Of a DNA stretch of 64,000 nucleotides, positions 8,426-20,186 are shown piece after piece. The translations under genes and the position numbers were made by a program. This DNA is from Endozoicomonas sp. G2_2. Lineage in GTDB: Bacteria; Pseudomonadota; Gammaproteobacteria; Nevskiales; Salinisphaeraceae. The stretch lies in the NCBI RefSeq assembly GCF_017744135.1, contig NZ_JAGHQU010000012.1, positions 1 to 64,000 on the forward strand, given 5' to 3'. Each line of letters opens with the position of its first letter. Position 1 is the first letter of the stretch. The notes beneath the pieces were generated by a model that saw only the letters and a list, made by a program, of their open reading frames with translations, was not told where the DNA came from and did no database searches.

Positions 8426-9535
8426 CTAGCCCCAGACCTGTTCGGCGGTCTTCACCACGCGTTCGAGCTTGGCCCACTGATCATCCTCGGTGATCTCGTT
8501 GCCCTCCGCCGTGCTCGAGAACCCGCATTGCGGGCTCAGGCAGAGCTGGTCCAGCGGTACGTACTGCGCTGCCTCGTCGATACGCTTGGCCAGCTCGTCG
8601 TTCGACTCGAGCGTGGACAGCTTGGAGGACACCAGCCCAAGCACGACATCCTTGCCTTGGGGCACGAAGCGCAGCGGCGCGAAGTCGCCCGAGCGTTCGT
8701 CGTCGTATTCGAGGAAGTAGGCGTCGACGTCGAGTTCATTGAACAGCACGTCGGCGACCGGCTCGTAGCTGCCCTGGGCAAACCAGGTGCTGCGATAGTT
8801 ACCGCGACACAGATGCACGCCCACGGTCAGGTCATCGGGCCTGCCGGCCAGCGCGGCGTTGATCAGCTCGGCGTAGCGATGCGGGAGCTCGTTGGGGTCG
8901 TCGCCGCGATCGGCCGCGGCGGCGCGCATGTCCGGGTCGCACAGATAGGCGAGATTGGTGTCGTCGAGCTGGATATAGCGACAGCCCGCGTCGTACAGCG
9001 CGCGGATTTCGTCGCGATAGCACTGGGCCAGATCCTCGAAGAACGCGTCGAGCTCGGGATAGGCCTCGATGTCGATCGCCGCGCGTCCGCCCCGGAAATG
9101 CACCATGGTCGGCGACGGGATGGAAACCTTCGGCATGACCTGGCTCTGCGATGCCAGGTATTCATAGTCGGCGACCTGGATATTGCGTGCGTGGCTCAGT
9201 TTGCCGGTCACGCTGAGCTTCGGCGGGGTGAAGCCGTCGCCGGACGCCTTGGCGTTCGGATTGGCGCTAATGCCGCCGGTCACGCTCACACCGTCGAGCT
9301 GCTGCAGAAAATCCAGATGGAAATAGGCGCGACGAAACTCGCCGTCGGTCACGCATTGCAGGCCCACGTTCTCCTGTTTGCGCACCACGTCTGCGATGGC
9401 CTCGTCCTCGACCGCGCGCAGGGCGTCGGCGTCGATCTCGCCGCGGGCGCATCGGGCGCGGGCGTCCATGAGCGCGGCCGGGCGCAGCAGGCTGCCGACA
9501 TGGTCGCAACGAAAGGGGGGACGGGTTCGGTTCAT
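8426..9535 (-). CDS. MetE-like (COG0620) cobalamin-independent methyltransferase domain protein
   Basis: 369 aa, matching the C-terminal catalytic half of MetE as a stand-alone protein (YxjG/YxjH type). It starts with the diagnostic R-x-D-H-V-G-S-L-L-R-P. Zinc-site residues appear as VGVHLCRGN and LSPQCGFSS, and the typical YIQLDDTNLAYL strand is present. It lacks the N-terminal MetE half, so the folate substrate may differ from classical MetE. It lies 82 nt downstream of pobA on the same strand, after the whole pca run. Methyl transfer from a methoxyaromatic-derived donor or ordinary methionine synthesis are both possible. Confidence 0.85.
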   Translation of the reverse strand: MNRTRPPFRCDHVGSLLRPAALMDARARCARGEIDADALRAVEDEAIADVVRKQENVGLQCVTDGEFRRAYFHLDFLQQLDGVSVTGGISANPNAKASGDGFTPPKLSVTGKLSHARNIQVADYEYLASQSQVMPKVSIPSPTMVHFRGGRAAIDIEAYPELDAFFEDLAQCYRDEIRALYDAGCRYIQLDDTNLAYLCDPDMRAAAADRGDDPNELPHRYAELINAALAGRPDDLTVGVHLCRGNYRSTWFAQGSYEPVADVLFNELDVDAYFLEYDDERSGDFAPLRFVPQGKDVVLGLVSSKLSTLESNDELAKRIDEAAQYVPLDQLCLSPQCGFSSTAEGNEITEDDQWAKLERVVKTAEQVWG

Positions 9536-9617
9536 GATCTTCTCCGCGTCGCGTTCGAATCAAGAAGGCAGGGTGCAGGCCGGGTGGGGCGCTGGCAAAC
9601 CACGGGTCGGTGCCGGC

Positions 9618-11491
<1,874 letters not shown>

Positions 11492-11494
11492 GGC

Positions 11495-12232
11495 CTAGCC
11501 CTGGTTCTCGAAATAGGTCTGCAGCGCGCCGCGGGTCACGATGTCGAAGCGGTAGGCGAGGCTGTCCATCGGTCGCGAGCCGGCCTTGTCCAGCCGCGCC
11601 ACCAGCGTGTCGACAGCCTCCGGGTCATCGAGCGTGTTCACGATCGGGCACATCGGGATGAGCGGATCGCCCTCGAAATAGAGCTGGGTGATCAGCCGCG
11701 TGCTGATCGACGGGCCCATCACAGAGACATGGATATGTGCCGGGCGCCAGGAATTGACGTCGTTCGGCCACGGATAGGGGCCGGGCCGGATGGTACGAAA
11801 GCGGTACCAGCCGTCGGCGTCGGTGACCGTGCGGCCCACGCCGCCGAAGTTGGGGTCCAGCGGCGCCATGTAGGCGTCTTTCTTGTGTCGATATCGCCCG
11901 CCCGCGTTGGCCTGCCAGATCTCGACCAGCGTGCCGGCCACCGGCTTGTTGTACTGATCCACCACGCGCCCGTAGACGATGATGCGCTCGCCGATCGGCA
12001 GACCGTCGCGATCGGTGCCGGGGCGGAAATTGAGCAGCAGGTCGTTATCGACCGGGCCGAGGGCGAAGTGGTCGAAGTCGGGGCCGGTGAGTTCCGATGC
12101 GGTGGGCGTCTGCAGGCTCATCAGCGCCTGCTGCGGCGACCGGGCGACCGACGTCTTGTAGGCCGGTGCATAGGCCGGCGGGTGCCAGCCACGATCGCGC
12201 ATGACGAAAGCAGTGCGGTCGTTCTGCGCCAT
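11495..12232 (-). CDS. pcaH: Protocatechuate 3,4-dioxygenase beta subunit
   Basis: 245 aa, the iron-binding chain of the ortho-cleaving dioxygenase, producing 3-carboxy-cis,cis-muconate. Seen are the dimer-facing [16 protein letters not shown] segment, [30 protein letters not shown] (read in two parts), [13 protein letters not shown] with an iron Tyr and RPAHIHVSV with the iron His pair. The typical NDL-D-type middle (DNDLL) precedes the beta sandwich. The PcaQ-type operator lies about 130 nt upstream. Confidence 0.96.
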   Translation of the reverse strand: MAQNDRTAFVMRDRGWHPPAYAPAYKTSVARSPQQALMSLQTPTASELTGPDFDHFALGPVDNDLLLNFRPGTDRDGLPIGERIIVYGRVVDQYNKPVAGTLVEIWQANAGGRYRHKKDAYMAPLDPNFGGVGRTVTDADGWYRFRTIRPGPYPWPNDVNSWRPAHIHVSVMGPSISTRLITQLYFEGDPLIPMCPIVNTLDDPEAVDTLVARLDKAGSRPMDSLAYRFDIVTRGALQTYFENQG

Positions 12233-12359
12233 GGGTATCTCCTGCGGTATCGCACGCGGCCGGCACGTATCGCGGGAGATGCGTCTGGACGGTGCACTTT
12301 GTTATGCGTTCAATTCTGGCGCAACGGGTGTCGCTGCCAAGTGAAAGTCACACCACTCG

Positions 12360-12379
12360 GCATAACCAGTCGGTTATGC
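12360..12379. promoter_or_regulatory. PcaQ-type operator upstream of pcaHG
   Basis: GCATAACC-AGTC-GGTTATGC is a perfect 8-bp-arm inverted repeat. It contains ATAACC-N4-GGTTA, which matches the PcaQ site described in rhizobia (ATAACC-N4-GGTTAA). It spans the last codons of pcaQ, whose stop is at 12374, and sits about 130 nt before the pcaH start. A further GTTATGC half-site lies at 12301-12307. Confidence 0.75.
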
Positions 12380-13300
12380 GCTGTGATCTTCGGGCGGATA
12401 GTCTGCGGCCACCCGACGCAGGTGGTGGCAGAATGTCGACACCGCCGTGGATAGCGGATGACTGCTGTTTGTGGCGAATCCCACCGAGCCGCCACGCACT
12501 TCGATCTGGTGCGGCAGACGCACCATGTCACCGGTTTCGAGAAACGCGCGCGCCGTGTCTGCGGGGGTCACCCATACCGCATCCGATAAGTGAACATAGC
12601 GCGCGCTCAAGGGCAGGGAGAGCGTCTCGATCGCCAGCCGCGGCGGCTGCGCGGCCTGTTCGACCCAGAAACGTTCGAGCTGCTCGCGCAGCGTTGTCCC
12701 GCGCGGGGGCACGATCCACGAATAGTGGCCCGGTTCGCCGATGCGGTTGATGTCGGCGAGCAACGGGTGCTCGCGACGTACCACCGCGATCAGAGGTTCG
12801 TAATAGAGATGTTCGAACTGGAGATCACGAATCTCTTCGGCTTCGCTCATGCGCCCGAGCACGAGATCGAGTTCGCCCAGCCGCAGCCGTGCAAGCAGGG
12901 CCGCGCTCGTGCCCGTGTCGACCTCGATGCGCATTTGCGGATGGGCGCGATGCAGGTGTTCAAGCACGGCGGGCAGCAGTCCGCCTTCGACATTGGACAG
13001 GGCGCCAAGCCGAACCACGCTCTCGGTGCTGTCCTGGCGAATCGCCTCGATGCCTTCGCGCAACGAGCGCAGGGCCGGCGCGGCGTGCCGCAACAGCGTA
13101 CGCCCGGCCGGGGTCAGCCGCACCCCGCGCGGCAGCCGCTCGAACAGCTTCACGCCGAGGCTGTCTTCCAGCTCGCGGATGGTCTTGGACATGCCCGGCT
13201 GGGTGATCGACAGTGCATCCGCAGCGCTTTTCAGGCGCCCGAGACGGGCGACCTCCTGGAAAGCGACCAGATGACGCAGCTTGATGGGCGAGTGGATCAT
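12374..13300 (-). CDS. pcaQ: LysR-family regulator of protocatechuate genes
   Basis: 308 aa LysR regulator. The winged HTH is at residues 8-66 (LRHLVAFQEVARLG, SITQPGMSKTIRELE, LFERLPRGVRLTPAG); the rest is the effector-binding domain. The HTH and the PLSARYVHLSDAVWVTP segment are typical of PcaQ/GalR-like LysR proteins. Assignment is backed by the adjacent pcaHG and by an ATAACC-N4-GGTTA site between them. It is encoded on the same strand as pcaHG rather than divergently. Expected to activate in response to 3-carboxymuconate or a lactone intermediate. Confidence 0.88.
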   Translation of the reverse strand: MIHSPIKLRHLVAFQEVARLGRLKSAADALSITQPGMSKTIRELEDSLGVKLFERLPRGVRLTPAGRTLLRHAAPALRSLREGIEAIRQDSTESVVRLGALSNVEGGLLPAVLEHLHRAHPQMRIEVDTGTSAALLARLRLGELDLVLGRMSEAEEIRDLQFEHLYYEPLIAVVRREHPLLADINRIGEPGHYSWIVPPRGTTLREQLERFWVEQAAQPPRLAIETLSLPLSARYVHLSDAVWVTPADTARAFLETGDMVRLPHQIEVRGGSVGFATNSSHPLSTAVSTFCHHLRRVAADYPPEDHSA

Positions 13301-13384
13301 GCGCGCGCACCGCTGCTGGCAGGCGCTCGCTTCACGGTCGACACGCCTGATCGGGGCCGGCGAGGGCAGGGGGGCATGCGGCGG

Positions 13385-14557
13385 CTAGAGCGCGTCGCCC
13401 CAGCCCTGTTCCTTGGCCAGCTTGAAGGCATGATTGGCCGCTGGCACACCGGCATAGATCGCCACGTGCATCAGCGCCTGCCGCAGTTCGGGTTCGGTGA
13501 CGCCGATCCGCTTCGCGGTTTTCAGATGAAGCACCAGTTCGCCGTCACGGCCCAGGGCGGCCAGCACGGCGACGGTGATCAGGCTGCGCTGCGAACGCGA
13601 CAGGTCCGGGTTGCTCCAGAGCTCGCCCCAGGCGAACCGGGTGATGAGCTCCTGGAAGGGTGCGTCGAGGGTGGTGGTCGATTTCGATGCCCGTTCGACG
13701 TGTTCGGCACCCAGCGCGGACTTGCGGGTGTCCAGGCCCTCGTCGTAGGTACAGGGTGCTCGGCGCCCGCGCGTCTCCGGGTCGAGCCAGCGTGGAAGCC
13801 GCTCGGCGAACACGCCGGGCGCTTCGACGGACGGCACATGCGCTACGTCGGCCAGCGTGTCGAGGCGGGCATCCGGCATCTCGTCGGCGAGCGCCTGAAG
13901 CGTGGCCACGGGCGTTGCGGGATCGCCCGCCCCGGCCACCAGCTGCACGTGGACATCGACGGCGCCCAGCTGGCCGCGAAAATCCGTGGCGGCAAGCAAC
14001 TCGCACAGCCGGGCGTAGCTTTCGTCGTCGGTACGCGCGAGCTGGTGGGCCCAGCCGGTCGCGCCCGCCGGGTTGCTTCGCTTGTAGGCCGCGTCGAACC
14101 AGCGTTGCGACAGTTCGCCAGCAAGCTGCCCGAGGCCCTCGCGACGCACGCGCGCGGCGCGCTCCTGCCAGGCATCGGGCGAACCGATCACGGCGCCGGT
14201 ATTGGTCAACACCACGCCTTGAATCAACTCGGGCGCCTCGCGCAGCAGTGCCTGGCCGATCACGCCGCCGATCGACGTGCCCACGAAATGGCACTGTTCC
14301 ATTTCCAGCCTCGTGAGCAGGGCGCGCGCGTCGTCAGCCAGGTCGCGAGCGCTGATCGGCGCGTTCACCGGCGCGCTTGCGCCATGGCCGGGCAAGTCCC
14401 AGCTGATACAGCGATAGCGGCCGTGCAGTGCGCGGATCACGTCGCACCAGACATCCTGCGACATGCCCAGCGGATGCGCGAACAGCAGCACCGGCAAGGC
14501 GCTCTCGCCACTGTCGCGATAGCAGATCACCCGGTTGTTGCATTCGACGAATGCCAT
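13385..14557 (-). CDS. pcaL: Fused 3-oxoadipate enol-lactonase / 4-carboxymuconolactone decarboxylase
   Basis: 390 aa two-domain protein. Residues 1-260 form an alpha/beta hydrolase (PcaD): HPLGMSQDVW, nucleophile elbow G-T-S-I-G-G and a late His in DVAHVPSVEAP. Residues 275-390 form a PcaC domain: RKSALGAEHVERA, W-G-x-x-W, LITVAVLAALGR and the EPELRQALMHVAIYAGVPAA end. Together they convert 4-carboxymuconolactone to 3-oxoadipate. Fusion of these steps is known as PcaL in some actinobacteria and proteobacteria. It lies 18 nt after pcaF. Confidence 0.95.
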   Translation of the reverse strand: MAFVECNNRVICYRDSGESALPVLLFAHPLGMSQDVWCDVIRALHGRYRCISWDLPGHGASAPVNAPISARDLADDARALLTRLEMEQCHFVGTSIGGVIGQALLREAPELIQGVVLTNTGAVIGSPDAWQERAARVRREGLGQLAGELSQRWFDAAYKRSNPAGATGWAHQLARTDDESYARLCELLAATDFRGQLGAVDVHVQLVAGAGDPATPVATLQALADEMPDARLDTLADVAHVPSVEAPGVFAERLPRWLDPETRGRRAPCTYDEGLDTRKSALGAEHVERASKSTTTLDAPFQELITRFAWGELWSNPDLSRSQRSLITVAVLAALGRDGELVLHLKTAKRIGVTEPELRQALMHVAIYAGVPAANHAFKLAKEQGWGDAL

Positions 14558-14575
14558 GGCGGCTCCTTACGGGCG

Positions 14576-15784
<1,209 letters not shown>

Positions 15785-16198
15785 GTCGAGGCCTCGTTGT
15801 GGTTTGTCAGGTAAGCGTTTCGCGTTGGTACCGCACGGGCTGTTCGTGGTTGTCGGACGTGTGCGCGGTACCGCTCTCGTCAACAAGGCGCGTATCCGCA
15901 GCGATGTCGTCCATGGCCGGACTGTGCGTCACGCACGGCGCGATACGACAACCGCGTGTTCGTTTTCTCTCGTCGCCTTGAGTCCGTGCCCGGAAGACTC
16001 GAATGAACTGCGCATTTTTGGCTCAGTCGGCATGGCATAGAGAATCGAGCTAGCGGACTGCTGCCATGAACCTGCGACAAACTGTGTGCGTATCGCGAAC
16101 ACGCGTTTGTATCGCGAATAAGCTAAAGCGTGGAGGTTAGAGCGTCAACGCTGCGTCGGTCGCCATCAGCACTACCGCGATGACGGTGAGGGGCATTC
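15785..16198. other. Intergenic region between pcaF and pcaB
   Basis: 414 bp without a convincing gene; the short frames here lack family features or ribosome sites. It should hold the promoter for pcaF-pcaL. The one clear structure is a direct repeat of GTATCGCGAA at 16090 and 16109. Confidence 0.6.
16090..16118. promoter_or_regulatory. Direct repeat GTATCGCGAA, possible regulator site
   Basis: GTATCGCGAA occurs at 16090-16099 and 16109-16118, 19 bp apart (about two helical turns), upstream of pcaF. Spaced direct repeats are a common operator layout for IclR and LysR activators; which one binds cannot be told. Confidence 0.35.
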
Positions 16199-17575
16199 TT
16201 AGAATGCTGACAGTGCAATGCGTACACGTTCGACATGTGCTGCACCCGCACCGGTATGTGCGGCGGGATCAAGTGCCGCGCGCAGTGCGGCGTCGCCAAT
16301 CACGGCCGCGACTTCCGGCTGTGCGAGGAGGGCGTCCGCCAAACCGCCGCCCGATTCCCGGGCGCTGGCGGTGGCCTGCTGAACCAGTTCAGCGGCGCGT
16401 TCTCTGTCGATATGCTTTGACAGTAAGTCTGTCGCCGGGCCGGTAAATATCGCGCCGCCCGTTAGGGCGAGGTTGTACCGCATCCGATCCGGATGGACAG
16501 TCATGCCGGAGAGCAGTTGCTGCAACGTCTCCAGCGCACCCTCGGCGAGTAGCACGCTGTCGACCAGCGGGGCCCATTCCGCATGCCATTCGCCCAGGCC
16601 GCGCTCCATCGGTTGTGCGCCCGCATTGTGTAACAACCCGACGGCAGCATGAACCTGGCGTGCCGCCGCGCGGATGCGCGCACAGCCCACCGGGTTGCGC
16701 TTGTGCGGCATCGAAGACGACCCGCCGGCCCCGGTGGTGGCGGGCTCGCTGACTTCCCCGATCTCGGTCTGGGCCATCAACGCCACGTCGAGTGCAATCT
16801 TCTCCGCGGCGACGGCCACCGCGCCCAAGGCGTCGCCGAGTGCCAGCACCGGCTGGCGATCGGTATGCCAGGGCAGCATCGGAGAGGTCAGGCCCAGCTC
16901 GGCAGCGAGCGCGTCCATGAGGTCGAGCCCGTTGTCGGCGAGGCCCGTATGCACGCCCACGGGCCCGCCGAACTGCACGAACAGGCCGTTCGCGGTGGTC
17001 TGCGCCAGACGTTGTTCGGCCTGGGCCAGCCCCCAGAGCCAGTGCGCGACCTTGGCGCCGAAGGTGATCGGCATGGCCTGCTGCATCAGCGTGCGCCCGA
17101 TCATCACGGTATCGACGTGGCGATCCATCAGCGCGAGGCCGTCGCGGCGGCAATCGGCCAGAAGTGCCAGACAGCGGTTCAGTCGTGGCTTGAGCACCAG
17201 CATGAGCGCGGTATCGACGATGTCCTGACTGGTCGCACCGCGATGAAAATCGCCGCGCAGCGCCGGTTCGAGCTGCGCCTTGGCCTGTTTCACGAACGGG
17301 ATCGCCACATTGCCGCCATCGGCGCTGTCGGCAGCGAGCGCGTCCATATCGAAAGCGTCGACGTCGAGTTGGCCTTCGATACGCGCCGCGGTGCCGGAGG
17401 CCAGTAAGCACGCGTCTTCCTGTACCCGCGCCAGCGCGATCTCGACGCGGCACATGGCCTCGACGAACGCGCGGGCCGAACAGGCAGGTTCGCCGGTACG
17501 ACTCATGAAGGGATGGCGAATGAACGAATCGAGCATGGCAAGCGCATGTATGGGACAGGCGCCCGAGTGTGGCAT
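16199..17575 (-). CDS. pcaB: 3-carboxy-cis,cis-muconate cycloisomerase
   Basis: 458 aa from ATG 17575, fumarase/aspartase superfamily. The signature GSSSMPHKRNPV (around residue 285) holds the catalytic Ser loop; G-A-T-S-Q-D-I-V-D-T-A is the substrate His/Thr region. It forms 4-carboxymuconolactone. Family alignment also allows ATG 17536 (445 aa); neither has a strong ribosome site, and the long frame to 17785 overlaps the IclR gene and is discarded. It lies 17 nt after the IclR regulator gene, likely one transcript. Confidence 0.93.
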   Translation of the reverse strand: MPHSGACPIHALAMLDSFIRHPFMSRTGEPACSARAFVEAMCRVEIALARVQEDACLLASGTAARIEGQLDVDAFDMDALAADSADGGNVAIPFVKQAKAQLEPALRGDFHRGATSQDIVDTALMLVLKPRLNRCLALLADCRRDGLALMDRHVDTVMIGRTLMQQAMPITFGAKVAHWLWGLAQAEQRLAQTTANGLFVQFGGPVGVHTGLADNGLDLMDALAAELGLTSPMLPWHTDRQPVLALGDALGAVAVAAEKIALDVALMAQTEIGEVSEPATTGAGGSSSMPHKRNPVGCARIRAAARQVHAAVGLLHNAGAQPMERGLGEWHAEWAPLVDSVLLAEGALETLQQLLSGMTVHPDRMRYNLALTGGAIFTGPATDLLSKHIDRERAAELVQQATASARESGGGLADALLAQPEVAAVIGDAALRAALDPAAHTGAGAAHVERVRIALSAF

Positions 17576-17592
17576 GTCGCGCCGGGGGTCGG

Positions 17593-18393
17593 TCAGTTCA
17601 CTTGGCTGGCGATCTCGCGACAGGTCTTTTGCAGCAGCGGCAGAAAGCGCTGCATGAGCGTTTTCTTGTCCACGCGCGCGGCGTTGGTGCTGATGTTGAT
17701 CGCGCCCAGCAGGCTGCCGTGCATGTTGTAGACCGGCACCGCGAGCGAGCGCAGGCCGGATTCGAGCTCCTGGTCGACCACGCAATAGCCCTGTTCGCGC
17801 GCCTCGTCGATATGCGCTCGCAGCTTGTCCACGTCGGTGACGGTTCGCGGCGTGTAGGTTTCCAGCGGCATGTCGCGAAGCATTTTCGACAGCGCGTCGG
17901 GTTCGAGCATGGCCAGCAGCATGCGGCCCATCGATGTGGTCGCGGCCGGCAGATGCGTACCCACCGAGAGCGCAATCGTCATCAGGCGGTGCGGTGCAGC
18001 GGAACGGGCGACATAGATCACGCTCGAACCCTGCAGCACGCCCATCGACGACGACTCGCCCGTCACTTCGGTGATGTGTTCGAGATGCTGTCGTATGACG
18101 GCCTGGTAGTTGTTGGCCGACAGAAACGCATACCCCAGCTGCAGCGTGCGCGGCGCGAGTTCGAAATAGCGATCCTGACGGCGTACGTACCCCAGTCCGT
18201 GCAGCGTGAGCAGAAAGCGACGCGCCTTCGCGCGGTTCATGCCGGTTTGTGCGGCCACCTCGCTGAGCGTCATGCGCGGGTGTTCGGCGTCGAAGGCGCG
18301 AATCACCTGCAGGCCGGTGGCCAGGGCGGTGACGAAATCACGGTGATCGGGCGCCAGGCCCGCGGGGTTGTCGTCGATAGGTTCGGCGGCCAC
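17593..18393 (-). CDS. IclR-family regulator (PcaR/PcaU/PobR type)
   Basis: About 266 aa from a GTG at 18393. The N-terminal winged HTH (F-V-T-A-L-A-T-G-L-Q-V-I-R-A-F, MTLSEVAAQTGMNRAKARRFLLTL) is followed by an IclR effector domain with RLMTIALSVGTHLPAATTSMGRMLLA. The start is uncertain: a TTG at 18507 would place the GTTCG-N5-CGAAC operator inside the gene and give an atypical N terminus, so it is disfavoured. It precedes pcaB and is divergent from the aldehyde dehydrogenase. The HTH and effector region resemble regulators of the beta-ketoadipate pathway; PcaR and PobR cannot be separated. Confidence 0.85.
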   Translation of the reverse strand: MAAEPIDDNPAGLAPDHRDFVTALATGLQVIRAFDAEHPRMTLSEVAAQTGMNRAKARRFLLTLHGLGYVRRQDRYFELAPRTLQLGYAFLSANNYQAVIRQHLEHITEVTGESSSMGVLQGSSVIYVARSAAPHRLMTIALSVGTHLPAATTSMGRMLLAMLEPDALSKMLRDMPLETYTPRTVTDVDKLRAHIDEAREQGYCVVDQELESGLRSLAVPVYNMHGSLLGAINISTNAARVDKKTLMQRFLPLLQKTCREIASQVN

Positions 18394-18444
18394 GTCGTGC
18401 TCGGAAAAGGTCAGGTTGAGCCGAAGTGTAGCAACCACTGACGG

Positions 18445-18461
18445 TGTTCGTAATGCGAACA
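18445..18461. promoter_or_regulatory. Candidate IclR/PcaR operator
   Basis: TGTTCG-TAATG-CGAACA is a perfect 6-bp-arm inverted repeat in the divergent region between the IclR and aldehyde dehydrogenase genes. It resembles the PcaR site described in Pseudomonas putida (GTTCG-ATAAT-CGCAC). It would serve autoregulation and control of the dehydrogenase. Confidence 0.6.
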
Positions 18462-18689
18462 GCGCTTGTTTTGCCCATTCGAGCGAACCTGAAGCCGGAT
18501 AAATCAATGAAAATCAGGGGCTAAAAAGGATTCCGCTGGTGCCAAGAAAACGACCCGGAACACGCGTCGTCGGTACGCCTTGCGTGCGGCGGGGCGCTAT
18601 GCGAACTTTCGTTCAGGCCCGTGACACCGGGGCGACGATGAGAGCGGTGCCACACGCAGTGCGCCGGATACTCGAACGAGGAGAATACA

Positions 18690-20141
18690 GTGCAGGACAT
18701 CAAACTACTGATCGGCGGCGAATCCCGCGCGGCGAGCAATGGCGCTACCTTTGATCGCTGTACGCCGGCCTCCGGCGCGGTCGCGACGCGCGCTGCCGCG
18801 GCGAGTGTGGCCGACGCGAATGCCGCGGTCGATGCGGCGCATGCGGCCTTCGCCGAATGGTCGCAGATCGGTCCGCATGCCCGTCGCGCCAAGCTGCTGG
18901 CGGCCGCGGAGGCCCTGGAGGCGCGCACCGAAGCGTTCATCCAGCACATGGTCGATGAAACCGGCGCGACCACCGGATGGGCGGGCTTCAACGTGCACGT
19001 GGCCGCCGGCATGTTGCGCGAGGCGGCTGCGCTCACGACCCAGGTCGCCGGGCAGACGATTCCGACGGATGTCCCCGACAACTTCGCGTTCTCGATGCGC
19101 GTGCCCTGTGGTGTCGTGCTGGGCATCGCGCCCTGGAATGCGCCGATCATCCTCGGAACACGGGCGGTCGCTACGGCGTTGGCCTGCGGTAACACCGTGG
19201 TGCTCAAGGCCTCGGAACAGTGTCCGGGTACCCATTGGCTCATCGGCGAGGCGTTGGTGAGCGCGGGCCTCGACGCGGGCGTGGTCAACGTCATCACCAA
19301 CGCGCCCGAGGACGCGCCCGAGCTGGTCAAGGCGCTCATCGAACATCCGCAGGTGCGGCGGGTGAACTTTACCGGCTCGACCACGGTGGGGCGCATCATT
19401 GCAGAAACCGCGGCGCGTAAGCTCAAGCCCGCGCTGCTGGAGCTCGGCGGCAAGGCGCCGTTCGTGGTGCTCGACGATGCCGATCTCGATGCAGCGGTCG
19501 AAGCCGCGGCCTTCGGGGCGTTCTTCAATCAGGGCCAGATCTGCATGTCCAGCGAGCGGCTGATCGTGATGGACAGCGTGGCTGACGCATTCGTGGAGAA
19601 ACTCGCCCGCAAGGCACAGAGCCTGCGCGCGGGTGATCCGCAGCAGGAAGACACGCCGCTGGGCACGCTCATCGGCGAACCGGCGCGCGTCAAGCTCAAT
19701 GAACTGATTGCCGATGCGCGCGACCACGGCGCGGATATCGCCTGTGGTGGCGAGGCCGACTCGGTGATCATGCAGCCGACGGTGGTGGATCGCGTCACGC
19801 CCGCCATGCGGCTGTATGCGGAGGAATCCTTCGGTCCGGTGGTGGCGATGATCCGTGCCGCCGATGAACAGGAGGCGATCCGGCTGGCGAACGACACCGA
19901 GTACGGCCTGTCCGCGGCCGTATTCAGCGGCGACGGGGCGCGCGGCATGCGCGTGGCCGGTCAGATACGCTCGGGCATTTGCCACATCAACGGCCCGACC
20001 GTTCACGACGAGGCACAGATGCCCTTCGGTGGCGTGAAGAGCAGCGGCTACGGCCGATTTGGTGGTCAGGCCGGCATCGCCGAGTTCACCGAGCTGCGCT
20101 GGATGACGTTGCAGACCGGGCCCCGTCACTACCCGATCTGA
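18690..20141 (+). CDS. Aromatic aldehyde dehydrogenase (vanillin / 4-hydroxybenzaldehyde type)
   Basis: 483 aa NAD-dependent aldehyde dehydrogenase. Start is GTG with GAGGAG 7 nt upstream. It has the cofactor segment IAPWNAP, K in VLKASEQCP, F-T-G-S-T-T-V-G, the general base in LELGGKAP and catalytic Cys in NQGQICMSSER. The E-Q-C-P and GRFGGQAGIAEFTE regions fit the salicylaldehyde/vanillin dehydrogenase branch (DoxF/Vdh). It faces the IclR regulator and the pca genes, so it probably feeds vanillate or 4-hydroxybenzoate into the pathway; the exact aldehyde is not decided. Confidence 0.88.
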   Translation: MQDIKLLIGGESRAASNGATFDRCTPASGAVATRAAAASVADANAAVDAAHAAFAEWSQIGPHARRAKLLAAAEALEARTEAFIQHMVDETGATTGWAGFNVHVAAGMLREAAALTTQVAGQTIPTDVPDNFAFSMRVPCGVVLGIAPWNAPIILGTRAVATALACGNTVVLKASEQCPGTHWLIGEALVSAGLDAGVVNVITNAPEDAPELVKALIEHPQVRRVNFTGSTTVGRIIAETAARKLKPALLELGGKAPFVVLDDADLDAAVEAAAFGAFFNQGQICMSSERLIVMDSVADAFVEKLARKAQSLRAGDPQQEDTPLGTLIGEPARVKLNELIADARDHGADIACGGEADSVIMQPTVVDRVTPAMRLYAEESFGPVVAMIRAADEQEAIRLANDTEYGLSAAVFSGDGARGMRVAGQIRSGICHINGPTVHDEAQMPFGGVKSSGYGRFGGQAGIAEFTELRWMTLQTGPRHYPI

Positions 20142-20186
20142 GCCGGGCCACGCGCCGGGGCCGCGCGATCACGCAGCCCCGGCAGC

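Noticed and set aside
16193-16207. Palindrome GCATTCT-T-AGAATGC at the pcaB stop
   Set aside because: It lies at a gene end, lacks a T-run and has no neighbour needing an operator; likely chance.
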